A stretch of DNA of 64,000 nucleotides, taken from NCBI RefSeq assembly GCF_015330125.1, contig NZ_JADDXR010000002.1:4600685-4664684 (forward strand), written 5' to 3'. This document shows, in pieces, positions 52,707 through 62,459 of this stretch. Made by a program: the position numbers and the translations under genes. Below the pieces are notes generated by a model. The model had not been told where the DNA came from. It ran no database searches and was given only the letters and a program-made list of their open reading frames with translations. This DNA is from Zobellia nedashkovskayae (GTDB lineage Bacteria > Bacteroidota > Bacteroidia > Flavobacteriales > Flavobacteriaceae). Positions within the stretch are counted from its first letter, which is position 1. Each line of letters starts with the position of its first letter.

Positions 52707-54179
52707 CTATAAAAGCGGTGCCCATAGCCTACTAAAGGATTCCTTTAGCTTACGTCTTAAGCCACGGTTTTGCCATCTTTCTAACTCAACTTCTTCGCAT
52801 TCCTTTAGGTCATCTAAGAAAGTGGCCGCAAGCTGAACGTTTATTTCTTTGTTGTATAGCATAGCATTAATTTCAAAGTTGATAGAAAAACTTCTGTAAT
52901 CTAAATTTGCGGTTCCTACAGTTGAGAACAGATCATCTATAACCATGGTTTTGGCATGAACAAAGCCCTTAGTATACCTATAGATTTTAATGCCTGACTC
53001 TAAGCAGTATTCAATATAAGAGTCACCAGCATACTGTGCTGCCCAGGAATCAGATTCATAAGGAACAATTACCCTAACATCAATTCCACTTCTGGCAGCG
53101 GTAGCTAAGGCTGTTAAAATGGCATCATTAGGCATGAAGTAAGGCGACGTAATATAAATGCGCTCCTTTGCAGAACTAATGGCGCAAAAAATAGCTTCCA
53201 TAATATTGGCCCAATCCGTATCTGGCCCGCTGGCCGCAATCTGTACAGCAACGGGTTGTTTAGTTTCCGGTTTGCTTTTTGGAAAAAATGATTTCTCTAT
53301 TTCAACTTCGTTATGAGAGGCAAAGTTCCAATTCAATAAAAAAGACGATTGTAATGAACCCACTGCCGCTCCTTGAAGCCTTAGATGTGTATCTCTCCAA
53401 TATCGTGGATTATCATATGAGTTATCATAACGTTTGGCCATATTTATACCGCCTACATAACCAACCTTCCCATCTATGACCACAATCTTCCTATGGTCTC
53501 TATAATTTAGCTTACCCGTAGAATTTGAAAAAATAACAGGCATAAACGCGTAATGTTCAATTCCTGACTTGGTCATATTTCTTTTTACACTCCTTGCTAT
53601 CTTACTCCCTACATCATCATATACCAATCTAACTTTAACACCAGCCTTGGCTTTTTCCATGAGGATTTCAATAATCTTATTGCCAAGTTCATCACTAAAA
53701 AGAACAAAATATTCTATATGAATATGACTCTCGGCATTTCTAAGGTCTTCAAACAAGCGCTTGAATTTTTCTTCCCCGTTAATTAAAATCTCAACATTAT
53801 TATCAAAAGTAAGAACCGCTTTCTCATTGTTCTTCAGTAACTTATATACTTTAAAAATACCCTCGCCATAAGTTTCTTCAAAATCTTCCTTTTCGTCACA
53901 ATCCAATTTAAAATTGGATCGCCATTCCATTATTTTCTTATTATCAATAAAATATTTTTTCTCAAAAATTTTAGATTTCCTATAATCTTGTCCAAATAGA
54001 TAATAAACAATCAACCCTAAAAACGGCAATACGGCAAGAGCAAAAAGAAAAGAAAGTGTCTTTACAGGGTTTTTATTCTTTAAGAGTATGAAAAAGGAAA
54101 GCACAATAACAAGCCCATAATTAATTGTAAGAAGAATTAACCAGAGATTATCATTAAAAATTTGTAGTGCGGTCTCCAT
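52707..54179 (-). CDS. cls: Cardiolipin synthase (phospholipase D family)
   Basis: The 490-residue protein has two N-terminal membrane helices (about 10-32 and 42-62) and two HKD motifs: DHRKIVVIDG with His229 and VHAKTMVIDD with His408. It joins two phosphatidylglycerol molecules into cardiolipin plus glycerol in the inner membrane. Length and layout fit ClsA-type enzymes. It is monocistronic and convergent with the TPR gene. Confidence 0.93.
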   Translation of the reverse strand: METALQIFNDNLWLILLTINYGLVIVLSFFILLKNKNPVKTLSFLFALAVLPFLGLIVYYLFGQDYRKSKIFEKKYFIDNKKIMEWRSNFKLDCDEKEDFEETYGEGIFKVYKLLKNNEKAVLTFDNNVEILINGEEKFKRLFEDLRNAESHIHIEYFVLFSDELGNKIIEILMEKAKAGVKVRLVYDDVGSKIARSVKRNMTKSGIEHYAFMPVIFSNSTGKLNYRDHRKIVVIDGKVGYVGGINMAKRYDNSYDNPRYWRDTHLRLQGAAVGSLQSSFLLNWNFASHNEVEIEKSFFPKSKPETKQPVAVQIAASGPDTDWANIMEAIFCAISSAKERIYITSPYFMPNDAILTALATAARSGIDVRVIVPYESDSWAAQYAGDSYIEYCLESGIKIYRYTKGFVHAKTMVIDDLFSTVGTANLDYRSFSINFEINAMLYNKEINVQLAATFLDDLKECEEVELERWQNRGLRRKLKESFSRLWAPLL

Positions 54180-54258
54180 CTTTGTGGTTGCGGAATAAAC
54201 CCTTAGATCATTCTAAGCGTACTAGCATTAAAGATGGGAAATAAAGTGCAGAAAATTG

Positions 54259-54292
54259 GCCTCAATGCGAAATTAATATAGCGCATTGAGGC
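54259..54292 (-). terminator. Terminator of the transglycosylase gene
   Basis: GCCTCAATGCG and CGCATTGAGGC form an 11-bp perfect stem around a 12-base loop. On the minus strand it is followed by CCAATTTTC. Confidence 0.75.
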
Positions 54293-54303
54293 TTTTAAAT
54301 TAA

Positions 54304-55269
54304 CTATTTGCCAATTTTATAATATCCTTTATTAGGGATTTCAATAATATATTTTTTACGCGAACTGTTGTTTAAGTGCGCCTCTCTAAGCCACGGATTG
54401 TGCCTTTTCAATATTTTATAATTGATTTCGTACTGTTGTGCGTAATCTGCAAAACTAAATACGGGCTCATCTAACTCTACTTTAAATGTAGGTACCGCTT
54501 GGTACAAATCTTCTTTATCAATATCAAAACCGTACTTTTCTGGGTGGCTCAATATTTCTTTTATAGCCATAATACGGAATACATATCTACCCGTCTCTTG
54601 CCCTAAAAGAAGATCGTAGTAATTACTTACTTGCTGAATGCCTAAATACTTATTAATAGCACCTGCACCTGCATTGTATGAAGCAGCAGTCAAAGTCCAA
54701 CTACCATACTTTTTATAATTTCTGTTTAAATAATCACAAGCTACCTCAGTAGCCTTTTCTAAATTATAACGCTCGTCAACGTTCCCGTTTACCTCTAAAC
54801 CATGCTCTTGACCAGTAGCTTTCATTATTTGCCAAAAACCAGCAGCACCCGCATGTGATTTCACATTCTGAAGTCCACTTTCTGCAACAGCTAAATATTT
54901 AAAATCATCTGGAATACCATTCTTTGCTAAAATAGGCTCTATAATAGGAAAATACATATTGGCCCTTTTTATTAATAGGACAGCATTTGACTGCCAATAC
55001 GTATTAACCAAGAATTCGCGGTCTATACGTTCCATAACCTCTGGATCATCCTGAGGGACTACCTCACTAGCAAAATTTAAATCCTCAGGTATCTCAATAG
55101 CAGAAATACGATACCCTTCGGCAACACTTTTATCCACCTCTTTTGCTTCATTTTCAGCATAATCAGCATCACCTTCAGCAGGCTCCGCATTGTTCTGTAC
55201 GGCAAATATCAAAGTGCTTACGACAAAAAAGACGCCCAAAAGCATCAATACATTCTTTAAAATCTTCAT
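54304..55269 (-). CDS. Membrane-bound lytic murein transglycosylase, MltD-like
   Basis: The 321-residue protein has an N-terminal membrane/signal segment (about 7-25) and an acidic linker. A goose-lysozyme/SLT domain follows, with the catalytic Glu130 in AVAESGLQNVKSHAGAAGFW and a later NYKKYGSWTLTAASYNAG. The C-terminal 55 residues (FADYAQQYEINYKILKRHNP) resemble a single LysM-type segment. It cleaves peptidoglycan glycan strands to 1,6-anhydro-muropeptides, probably during wall remodelling. It is monocistronic. Confidence 0.9.
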   Translation of the reverse strand: MKILKNVLMLLGVFFVVSTLIFAVQNNAEPAEGDADYAENEAKEVDKSVAEGYRISAIEIPEDLNFASEVVPQDDPEVMERIDREFLVNTYWQSNAVLLIKRANMYFPIIEPILAKNGIPDDFKYLAVAESGLQNVKSHAGAAGFWQIMKATGQEHGLEVNGNVDERYNLEKATEVACDYLNRNYKKYGSWTLTAASYNAGAGAINKYLGIQQVSNYYDLLLGQETGRYVFRIMAIKEILSHPEKYGFDIDKEDLYQAVPTFKVELDEPVFSFADYAQQYEINYKILKRHNPWLREAHLNNSSRKKYIIEIPNKGYYKIGK

Positions 55270-55455
55270 TTTTTGGTATTGTACGGTTTATTCAAAGTTA
55301 ATAAACTCTTTTCTATTTTTTCTACCTGGAACACACTCATATTCAACACTGACTTCAATTAATCAAAAAGCCAGATTTAATTGCCTTTATTCAAAAACAG
55401 GCGTCATATATGTGATTAGTGCAAAGGGGGAAACGAGTCTATTAATACAACTCAT

Positions 55456-56118
55456 TTATTGCAAAATAATTGTAGGCAAATGCTCGTTAAACCATCTTGC
55501 CCTATGAATAATCATGGTGTGTGTACCGTTTTTAACAGTAATGCAGTCTTTAATGTTATCTATAGGAAAAACAACATCTTTTTCACCGTGAATATGAACA
55601 AGCCCAGGAATTGCTTCAACTTGTTTCCAATTAACAATCTGATCAATAGACCAATCTATGTAGTATTTATCCCTAATGGAGAGGAATTCTTCATAAAGTG
55701 CCAGACGCTTATTTACGTTTTCGCCAAAAGCATATTTTGTTAAAAGTTCCATATTGTTTACTATACCAGTTGGTAAAAGCTTGTGAACATTAGTGTATTT
55801 GGCAAATATCATACGCTTGGGTAGCTCGGATGCGTTTTTAACGCTTGAGACAACTATAATTTTCCGAAATGATTTAAACCTAGCCATCTCTTGAACCAAC
55901 ATACCACCAAACGAAACCCCTAGTAAAACTGCATTTTCATGATGAATATTTTCATTCATTTTTTTAGCATATGCTTCCAAACACATATTTTTCTCTGGTA
56001 TGAACCACTCCAAAAGATGCTGTTCAAATTTGTCCTCAGGTAGTGCAATATTTTTAAATATTGAAGGGTTGGCTGCCATTCCTGGCATAAAATATATATG
56101 AATCTTAGAATCGTTCAT
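55456..56118 (-). CDS. Alpha/beta hydrolase, cytosolic
   Basis: The 220-residue protein has no signal peptide. It shows an alpha/beta-hydrolase layout with YFMPGMAANPSIFKN at the start, the nucleophile elbow GVSFGGM (about residues 63-69), IHGEKDVVFP (acid) and NGTHTMII (His). The substrate is unknown; the short form resembles serine esterases and EpsA-like hydrolases. It is monocistronic, with 186 bp to the transglycosylase gene start. Confidence 0.8.
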   Translation of the reverse strand: MNDSKIHIYFMPGMAANPSIFKNIALPEDKFEQHLLEWFIPEKNMCLEAYAKKMNENIHHENAVLLGVSFGGMLVQEMARFKSFRKIIVVSSVKNASELPKRMIFAKYTNVHKLLPTGIVNNMELLTKYAFGENVNKRLALYEEFLSIRDKYYIDWSIDQIVNWKQVEAIPGLVHIHGEKDVVFPIDNIKDCITVKNGTHTMIIHRARWFNEHLPTIILQ

Positions 56119-56163
56119 TATGACAACGCATAGGAATTGTTAGGAAATTAACATTATTTTCAC

Positions 56164-56171
56164 TACTTTTG
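56164..56171 (+). promoter_or_regulatory. Candidate -7 element for the GNAT gene; leader holds a tiny upstream frame
   Basis: TACTTTTG fits TAnnTTTG but is 117 bp before the start. The leader contains a 13-codon frame (56210-56251) that ends before the gene; whether it is translated is unknown. Confidence 0.35.
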
Positions 56172-56287
56172 CTATCGACTTTGGGGGATTTCCATAGTTT
56201 ATACAAATATGAGCAAAAGTATACAAAATTACGATTTGAGAACACCGTGATTTTCTTACCTCTTGCCGTCATCTAAAATCAAACTAT

Positions 56288-56581
56288 ATGAATGAAGTAG
56301 AAATTATTGACAACACTTTCTTGCGTCAATTCGAAACTACGGTTGAAGGCATCTTAGCCAAAATCGAGTATTCTTCGCAAGAACGTAAAGTATTTCTAAC
56401 AAAATTAGTAGTGCCTGAGGAAATCACAAGAGAGGGTTTCAAAGAAGATTTTATTAAGTCGGTTCTTCACCGCATTCAGGAGCAGAATCTTAGAGTAGTC
56501 CCTACGAGTCCACAAATTGCCGGTTTTTTACGTAAAAACAGACAATACAAAGAAATGTTGCCCGTAGGCATAAGAATCTAA
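56288..56581 (+). CDS. Small GNAT N-acetyltransferase (YjdJ-like)
   Basis: The 97-residue protein is the compact GNAT type. The strand-helix block is LTKLVVPEEITREGFKEDFI with the pyrophosphate-binding region reduced, and LRVVPTSPQIAGFLRKNRQY is the near-universal end of the YjdJ/NATD1 family. Such proteins probably acetylate small molecules or proteins; the substrate is unknown. The acetyl-CoA loop is weaker than in human NATD1-type members. A terminator follows 28 bp later. Confidence 0.7.
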   Translation: MNEVEIIDNTFLRQFETTVEGILAKIEYSSQERKVFLTKLVVPEEITREGFKEDFIKSVLHRIQEQNLRVVPTSPQIAGFLRKNRQYKEMLPVGIRI

Positions 56582-56608
56582 AGTATTTCAAAGTTTTTTT
56601 TGAAGATG

Positions 56609-56635
56609 AATCCCGCAACTAGCGGGATTTTTTTT
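56609..56635. terminator. Terminator between the GNAT gene and mtaB
   Basis: AATCCCGC, loop AACTA, GCGGGATT and a T run; it sits between convergent genes. Confidence 0.88.
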
Positions 56636-56638
56636 GTC

Positions 56639-57967
56639 CTAAACCTTGGTGGTGCTTTTTTCGAAATCAAAACGAACAAGGCCGTCCTCATCTATTTCCG
56701 TAAGAGATACATTATGTAAGGTATTGACCAATTCTGGGTTCCATGGTGACTTTACTTTTACATAATTACTGGTAAACCCGTGAATATAACCTTCTTTGTT
56801 CTCGCCCTCAAAGAGCACTTGGTGGGTTTTGGCTAATTGACTTTCGTAAAAAGCACGTCGTTTTTTAACAGAAAGCCCGCGAAGCATCTTACTGCGTTTA
56901 CTTCTTACTTGCTTAGACACCACACCATCCATTTCTGCTGCAGCCGTATTATCTCGCTCCGAATACGTAAAAACATGCAAATAGGAGATATCTAGTTCAT
57001 TAAGAAAATGATAGGTTTCTAAAAAGTGCTCATCCGTTTCTCCTGGAAAACCAACAATAACATCAACGCCTATACAGGCATGAGGCATGGTTTCTTTAAT
57101 TTTATTGACTCTATCTGTATACAAAGCGCTCATATATCTCCGGCGCATCAATTTTAAAATTTCATCACTACCACTCTGTAGTGGAATGTGAAAATGCGGT
57201 ACGAATGAACTACTCTGAGAAACAAAATCTATGGTTTCATTCTTCAAGAGATTTGGCTCTATGGATGATATGCGTAAACGGTGGATACCCTCTACCCTAT
57301 CTAGAGCCTTTACCAAGTCTAGAAATGTATGTTCATGTGTCTTATTTCCAAATTCACCCTTTCCATAGTCGCCTATATTCACACCGGTCAATACAATCTC
57401 TTTAATACCCTTTGCAGATATTTCAGAAGCATTATTTAATACATTCTGCAATGTATCACTCCGTGAAATACCTCTGGCCAAAGGAATGGTGCAGTACGTA
57501 CACTTATAATCACATCCGTCTTGAACCTTAAGAAAAGCGCGTGTACGGTCTCCTATGGCGTAGCTACCCACGTAAAAATCTGCTTCTTCTATCTCACAGG
57601 AATGCACTTCACCAAAATCGTTTTTAGTAAGGTCGTTTATATAATCTCCGATCTTAAATTTCTCTGTAGCACCTAAAACCAAATCCACCCCATCTACGGC
57701 AGCCAATTCTTCTGGCTTTAATTGTGCATAGCAGCCAATTGCGGCCACAAAAGCTTCAGGATTTATTTTCTGAGCCTGTTTTACTATCGTTTTAAATCTC
57801 TTATCTGCATTTTCTGTTACCGAACACGTATTAATAACATACATATCTGCATGTTCCGAAAAATCTACCCGGTCAAAACCATCTTCTTGAAAACCTCTTG
57901 CAATGGTAGAAGTTTCAGAAAAATTGAGTTTACAACCCAGTGTATAGAAGGCAACTTTCTTTTTCAT
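56639..57967 (-). CDS. mtaB: tRNA (N6-threonylcarbamoyladenosine-37 C2)-methylthiotransferase
   Basis: The protein has the methylthiotransferase layout. An N-terminal UPF0004 domain carries FYTLGCKLNFSETS with its cluster cysteines, and cysteines in NTCSVTENAD and AAIGCYAQLKP. A radical-SAM core follows with CDYKCTYCTIPLARG, then a C-terminal TRAM domain. MtaB adds a methylthio group to t6A37 of tRNAs reading ANN codons. The start at 57967 (MKKKVAFYTLGC) is preferred over a frame opening at 57997. It is monocistronic. Confidence 0.92.
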   Translation of the reverse strand: MKKKVAFYTLGCKLNFSETSTIARGFQEDGFDRVDFSEHADMYVINTCSVTENADKRFKTIVKQAQKINPEAFVAAIGCYAQLKPEELAAVDGVDLVLGATEKFKIGDYINDLTKNDFGEVHSCEIEEADFYVGSYAIGDRTRAFLKVQDGCDYKCTYCTIPLARGISRSDTLQNVLNNASEISAKGIKEIVLTGVNIGDYGKGEFGNKTHEHTFLDLVKALDRVEGIHRLRISSIEPNLLKNETIDFVSQSSSFVPHFHIPLQSGSDEILKLMRRRYMSALYTDRVNKIKETMPHACIGVDVIVGFPGETDEHFLETYHFLNELDISYLHVFTYSERDNTAAAEMDGVVSKQVRSKRSKMLRGLSVKKRRAFYESQLAKTHQVLFEGENKEGYIHGFTSNYVKVKSPWNPELVNTLHNVSLTEIDEDGLVRFDFEKSTTKV

Positions 57968-58126
57968 GTTCTGATCTCTTTGCGCTTTCTTATTCAATTT
58001 ACCCCATTTTTTTTACGAGAATGCAAATATACAAACTTGTAACAAGCTCATTGCAAATATGAACGGTATCAATTTATTAACCCATTAAAAAACATGTCTT
58101 TGCCTAATGCTCTTAATCTAATATTC

Positions 58127-58134
58127 TATATTTG
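58127..58134 (+). promoter_or_regulatory. Candidate -7 element for the repeat-containing secreted protein
   Basis: TATATTTG is an exact match. TTTG occurs at 58099-58102, but the 24-bp spacer is longer than the usual 19-21. Confidence 0.5.
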
Positions 58135-58205
58135 GGCGAAAATAAAACACTTGCTCATAAGCTCTTTATAAGCGATTTCACTATTAACACTAGAAACCAA
58201 TTACT

Positions 58206-59924
58206 GTGATTTATATTTCTAACCGTCTTTCTTCTTATTACTTGCGCATCATCCTTATTTTTCTAATTTTCTCCTTTAAGGCAACACTCGCCCAAGAAAC
58301 TGGTCTAGATCAAAAAGTAACAACTATTCAAGAGCTATTAAGCTCGGTAGAAGCAAATAAATTAACTTTTGACCAAGAGTTTAAAACGGTATCACCCGGT
58401 TACTATGATTATACTATTTCCGAAATAAATAGTAAAGGAAATGAAGAGTCTACCACTTATTCTTTTGCTCTTGCAGATATCGATAAAAATTCCGTAAGAT
58501 ACTTTACAAAAAAAGATGTTATTCTTGTTGAATTGGCTGTTAAAGGGAAACAAAAACTAATAAAAAAACTTTCTGATGAAGGCGGAAAAATAGCTTACAT
58601 CACTAGCTTTACCATGTATGGCCTAAATGCAGATAATGGTCGTGACCTAGAATCCGCTATTGAAAATAGTATACCCGAAGCTATTGAAGTTAATAAAAAT
58701 TTATTGGTTTTAGATTCTTATAAAGACCACTTACAATGGTTGGAAAAAAACATCGGTAATGTAGATTTACCAAAACACCAAATAACACAACAATTAAGCA
58801 AAGATTTGGAAAAATCCGGAGTTGTAGTGCTAAACCAAACGGTAGATTCAAAGAATGAGCGTTTTGAATTCAACCTATCATTGCTCAACCCAAATTCAGT
58901 AAATTACAAGATTTCTGGTGATGAATTTCTGATTGAAGTAGGTTCAGCAAAAGGTGTTTCAGGTATAACATTCTATAGTGATGAAGTATTAAAGGGCTAT
59001 ACGGATAAGGTTTTTTTCTATGCCAATTCGTTGGCTAACGGCAAAAACATTTATAAAGTTCTAAAAGAAATAATTCCACTAGCAACAACAGAATTTGATA
59101 CGTCTAAACCAGATTTTAACACGGTTAATAGCGCCTTAGATTATTTGAACAACCATATTGACGACATTCAATCAGATGGACGAACAACGGCGCAAAAGCT
59201 GACGTTAGAAGATTATATGGCCACGTTTTCACTTAAAGAAACAATCTCCGATAAAAACGAAGAACACCTCTACTCTTTTAACTTAACGGATATTAACCAA
59301 AACAAAATTAGCTTCAACGATAAAAAAACAAGGTTTTACCTTGTCCTGAATACAAATAAAGAAGAAAAATATATAGGTCATTCCTTTAATGGAGAAACTG
59401 AGAATTATGAAAAAGAAATTCTACTATATTTTAATTCATATGATGAAGCATATGTTAGCAAAGAAGCGTTACAGTTTTTAGTTGTACATTTTAAAGATCA
59501 AATAACAGAAACTAATGAATCTTTTGAAATAGGTTTAGAAGATGCCTTATCCCAGCTCAGTAGCGAAATAAAACCTGTTCAGGCAGATAACCTTAGATAC
59601 GAACAGGAAATTGAACTATTGGAAACAGAAACTAGTACGTTCAAATTCACACAAACCGAATCAAGTGATAAAAAAACTACTGAATATGTTTATGAATTTA
59701 GCGCGAAGGACCTGAGCCAAAAAAGCAGTAAAGTTATTGTATCAGGAAAAAGGGTCTGGGCGGAAATTGGAGTCAAATCGGAACAAAAATTGGTAAAAGT
59801 CTATAAAGATGGGCAAGTACAAAACTATGAGAACAAAATTGAAATAGAAGCCCTGAACCCGGAGAACGCTAAAGAAATTGTAGCGATTCTAAAGAGGCTA
59901 GCAGCATCCAAGAGTAAATTATAG
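58206..59924 (+). CDS. Secreted protein made of four tandem ~130-residue repeats, function unknown
   Basis: The 572-residue protein begins with GTG (58206) or a TTG at 58242 that gives a shorter signal peptide ending ATLAQ. The body has four copies of one beta-rich unit. Each starts with a helix and a strand such as KLTFDQEFKTVSPGYYDYTI, continues with YSF-L-DI- (FALADIDKNSVRY, FNLSLLNPNSVNY, FNLTDINQNKISF, YEFSAKDLSQKSS), then an extended strand pair and an acidic helix. The copies are diverged, so the duplication is old. Similar repeats occur in other secreted proteins of this phylum only in my impression; I name no family. Confidence 0.7.
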   Translation: MIYISNRLSSYYLRIILIFLIFSFKATLAQETGLDQKVTTIQELLSSVEANKLTFDQEFKTVSPGYYDYTISEINSKGNEESTTYSFALADIDKNSVRYFTKKDVILVELAVKGKQKLIKKLSDEGGKIAYITSFTMYGLNADNGRDLESAIENSIPEAIEVNKNLLVLDSYKDHLQWLEKNIGNVDLPKHQITQQLSKDLEKSGVVVLNQTVDSKNERFEFNLSLLNPNSVNYKISGDEFLIEVGSAKGVSGITFYSDEVLKGYTDKVFFYANSLANGKNIYKVLKEIIPLATTEFDTSKPDFNTVNSALDYLNNHIDDIQSDGRTTAQKLTLEDYMATFSLKETISDKNEEHLYSFNLTDINQNKISFNDKKTRFYLVLNTNKEEKYIGHSFNGETENYEKEILLYFNSYDEAYVSKEALQFLVVHFKDQITETNESFEIGLEDALSQLSSEIKPVQADNLRYEQEIELLETETSTFKFTQTESSDKKTTEYVYEFSAKDLSQKSSKVIVSGKRVWAEIGVKSEQKLVKVYKDGQVQNYENKIEIEALNPENAKEIVAILKRLAASKSKL

Positions 59925-59935
59925 CTTTAATAAAC

Positions 59936-61111
59936 TTAGTAGTTCCGCCACTTTTTAGTTAACTCAAAAACGTGTTCTAAAATACGGGCCTCCTTATCAT
60001 CAAACTCTACATTTCTTCTAGCCATCATTACTTTAGCTGCCTCAAAAGCTTTAGATGTACTATATGTAGAAAATCCAGAGGCTCCACCCCAACTAAAACT
60101 AGGAACAAAATTACGTGGAAAACCGGGAACATAAATATTGCAGTTTACCCCAATTACCGTTCCTGTATTAAACATGGTATTAATAGCAGTTTTACTATGG
60201 TCTCCCATCATAAGCCCACAAAACTGCAAGCCGGTCTGTTCAAAACTCTCTGTAGCGTAATTCCATAAACGGACTTTTGCATAATTATTCTTTAGGTTGG
60301 AGTTATTAGAATCTGCGCCAATATTACACCACTCCCCTAAAACAGCATTACCTAAATAACCTTCATGCCCCTTACTAGAGTACCCGAAAATTACGGAGTT
60401 ACTAATCTCACCACATACCTTTCCGTAAGGTCCTATAGTAGTAGCCCCATAAATTTTAGCTCCCATTTTAACAACAGCATTATCACAAAGTGCAAATGCA
60501 CCACGGATAAGATTACCTTCCCAAACTTCTGAATTTTTACCTAAATAAATAGGGCCATCTGTTGCATTTAAAATACTATGTTCTACCTGTGCACCTTCTT
60601 CCATGAAAATTCGCTCAGGATGAATTAAAGTGTTGCTTTTAGGTATAGGCTGGCTTTTTCTTCCCTCGGTTATAAAATCGAAATCGGCTTGTAATGCCTC
60701 CCCATTTTTAGAGAAAATATCCCAGGTGTTAACTATTTGGATTAAATCTTCTTCAAATTCAATTTGCTTATACGTATCAAAGTCTACTTCTTCTTGACTT
60801 TCATTGGTAAAAAAAGCGATGACTTCATCACCTTGAAAAATAGCCTCGTTTTCTTTTAAGTCCTGAACTAAATCTATCAATTTTTGATTCGGTAAAAAAG
60901 AGGCATTGATCAGCACATTTTCCTCCATCTCAACCATTGGAAATTTCTCAGATAGATATTCTTCGGTAATGGTTGTTGTGGTATTTCCCAAATACTTTTC
61001 CCATTTCTCTCTAATGGTCAATATACCTACTCGTATATCGGCAACTGGCCTTGTAAAAGTAAAGGGTAACAAGTTGTCTCTTACCGTACCGTCAAAAAGA
61101 ATATAGTTCAT
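59936..61111 (-). CDS. GlmU-family putative sugar nucleotidyltransferase
   Basis: The 391-residue protein starts MNYILFDGTVRDNLLPFTFT, the signature of the Bacteroidota alternative GlmU-like family. An N-terminal transferase-like domain (to about 160) is followed by a left-handed beta-helix of hexapeptide repeats (about 170-330; for example GPIYLGKNSEVWEG, MGAKIYGATTIGPYGKVCGE). A sugar-1-phosphate nucleotidyl or acetyl transfer is expected, perhaps making UDP-GlcNAc where canonical GlmU is absent. The N-terminal nucleotide loop is unusual, so the exact reaction is open. Confidence 0.8.
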   Translation of the reverse strand: MNYILFDGTVRDNLLPFTFTRPVADIRVGILTIREKWEKYLGNTTTTITEEYLSEKFPMVEMEENVLINASFLPNQKLIDLVQDLKENEAIFQGDEVIAFFTNESQEEVDFDTYKQIEFEEDLIQIVNTWDIFSKNGEALQADFDFITEGRKSQPIPKSNTLIHPERIFMEEGAQVEHSILNATDGPIYLGKNSEVWEGNLIRGAFALCDNAVVKMGAKIYGATTIGPYGKVCGEISNSVIFGYSSKGHEGYLGNAVLGEWCNIGADSNNSNLKNNYAKVRLWNYATESFEQTGLQFCGLMMGDHSKTAINTMFNTGTVIGVNCNIYVPGFPRNFVPSFSWGGASGFSTYSTSKAFEAAKVMMARRNVEFDDKEARILEHVFELTKKWRNY

Positions 61112-61200
61112 GGCTGGTTATTTTTTTACTAAAATAGGTATTCTGCTTTTCTAATCCGTCCGGTCAATAGTGCAAATATTGGCCATGTTATAAACTAAAA

Positions 61201-61229
61201 AAGCCTCCGACAATTGTGGAGGCTTTGTA
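61201..61229 (-). terminator. Terminator of rpmE2
   Basis: AAGCCTCC, loop GACAATTGT, GGAGGCTT with flanking A and T runs. Confidence 0.85.
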
Positions 61230-61247
61230 AATATCTTGTAAAAGAAA

Positions 61248-61556
61248 TTATTTTTCTTCTGTATCAGCTTTATCTTCAGTAGCTGCCGGTGCTGGAGCTG
61301 CTGGTTTTTTCTTAAACTTGTCGTATTTGTTCTTGAACTTGTCAATACGTCCTGCAGTATCCAGAAGTTTAGCTTTACCAGTATAAAAAGGGTGAGATGT
61401 TCTTGAAATTTCCAATTTTACAACTGGGTATTCAACACCATCAACTTCTAAAGTTTCTTTGGTAACTGCTGTAGATTTAGTTAAAAAAACCTCGTCGTTA
61501 GACATGTCTTTAAAAGCTACTAATCTATAATTTTCTGGGTGTATATCTTTCTTCAT
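61248..61556 (-). CDS. rpmE2: 50S ribosomal protein L31, type B
   Basis: From the ATG at 61554-61556 the protein is [20 protein letters not shown] and continues with [20 protein letters not shown]. It is the zinc-free type B L31, since the CxxC pairs of type A are absent. A long charged tail ([17 protein letters not shown]) extends beyond the usual length. The longer frame starting at 61586 adds residues not seen in the family. Type B often replaces type A when zinc is scarce. Confidence 0.95.
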   Translation of the reverse strand: MKKDIHPENYRLVAFKDMSNDEVFLTKSTAVTKETLEVDGVEYPVVKLEISRTSHPFYTGKAKLLDTAGRIDKFKNKYDKFKKKPAAPAPAATEDKADTEEK

Positions 61557-61705
61557 TATAAATAAAATTTTACGCACCCATTCCAACAGGCACTCATTTT
61601 AAGGCTGCAAATTTAATTAATTTTATTTAACCCACAATCTATATTCTAAAAAAAGAAACAAAAAAAAGATATTTTCTTCTGTAACAAAGAAACAAAAACA
61701 ACCAC

Positions 61706-61713
61706 TAACTTTG
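61706..61713 (+). promoter_or_regulatory. Candidate -7 element for the DUF4199 gene
   Basis: TAACTTTG is an exact TAnnTTTG match 25 bp before the ATG at 61738. It overlaps the alternative TTG start at 61711, which argues for the later ATG. Confidence 0.6.
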
Positions 61714-61737
61714 AAAACAACCAAAAAGAACAATAAA

Positions 61738-62259
61738 ATGGAAGAAAGTAAAGCTGAAACAGGAAAGTTTGCTTTTAATTACGGCCTGCTTGTAGGTGGT
61801 ATTGGTATTGCATTTGGCATAATGCTTTATACTATGGACATGCACTATGAACGCGGTCTTGCAGTTCAAGGCACGCAAACATTAATTCTAATTGTTGGTA
61901 TAGTATTAGGTATCTATCAATTTAAAAAAAGCAATCTAAATTATCTTACGATTTCCGAGGCCTTAAAAGTTGGTGCAGGTGTTGCTCTTATAGCAGGTAT
62001 TTTAGGTATACTTTATTTTTATGTCTTTTCTAGTTACGTAGAACCTGAATATATGGACAAAATGTATGAGATTGCAAAACAGGAAGCCTTAGTGGACAAC
62101 CCTAAACTAACCGAAGAAGAGATAGATAAAGGTATTGAAATGCAGAAGTCTTTCTCTTGGATGTCTTATCCAATAATTTTAATCATGAACATTCTTATTG
62201 GTCTAGTTGTAGGTGTTATTACCGGTCTAATTCTAAAAAAAGAAAAGCCTGCCTATTAG
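61738..62259 (+). CDS. DUF4199 family membrane protein
   Basis: The 173-residue protein has four membrane helices (about 10-30, 40-58, 72-98 and 140-164). The characteristic beginning is ETGKFAFNYGLLVGGIGIAF, and a conserved soluble loop follows the third helix (EEIDKGIEMQKSFSWMSYPI). DUF4199 is typical of Bacteroidota. It often precedes the DPM1-like glycosyltransferase, as here (200 bp downstream), but its role is unknown. Confidence 0.88.
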   Translation: MEESKAETGKFAFNYGLLVGGIGIAFGIMLYTMDMHYERGLAVQGTQTLILIVGIVLGIYQFKKSNLNYLTISEALKVGAGVALIAGILGILYFYVFSSYVEPEYMDKMYEIAKQEALVDNPKLTEEEIDKGIEMQKSFSWMSYPIILIMNILIGLVVGVITGLILKKEKPAY

Positions 62260-62459
62260 AGATCTTTTTTGGGATATTTATTATTTATTTTCGGTTAAGG
62301 CTCTTAATTTGATAATTATCAATATCTTAACTTATTCGTACAACACAAATAGTAATAATAAGAATTAAGTCCCCAACAAGAAAGAAGCGTTATAGCCGAA
62401 AAGTTTAAATGACTTCAGTATCAAAATTGTATTTTTGGTCAGACTTATAGAAACTGTGA

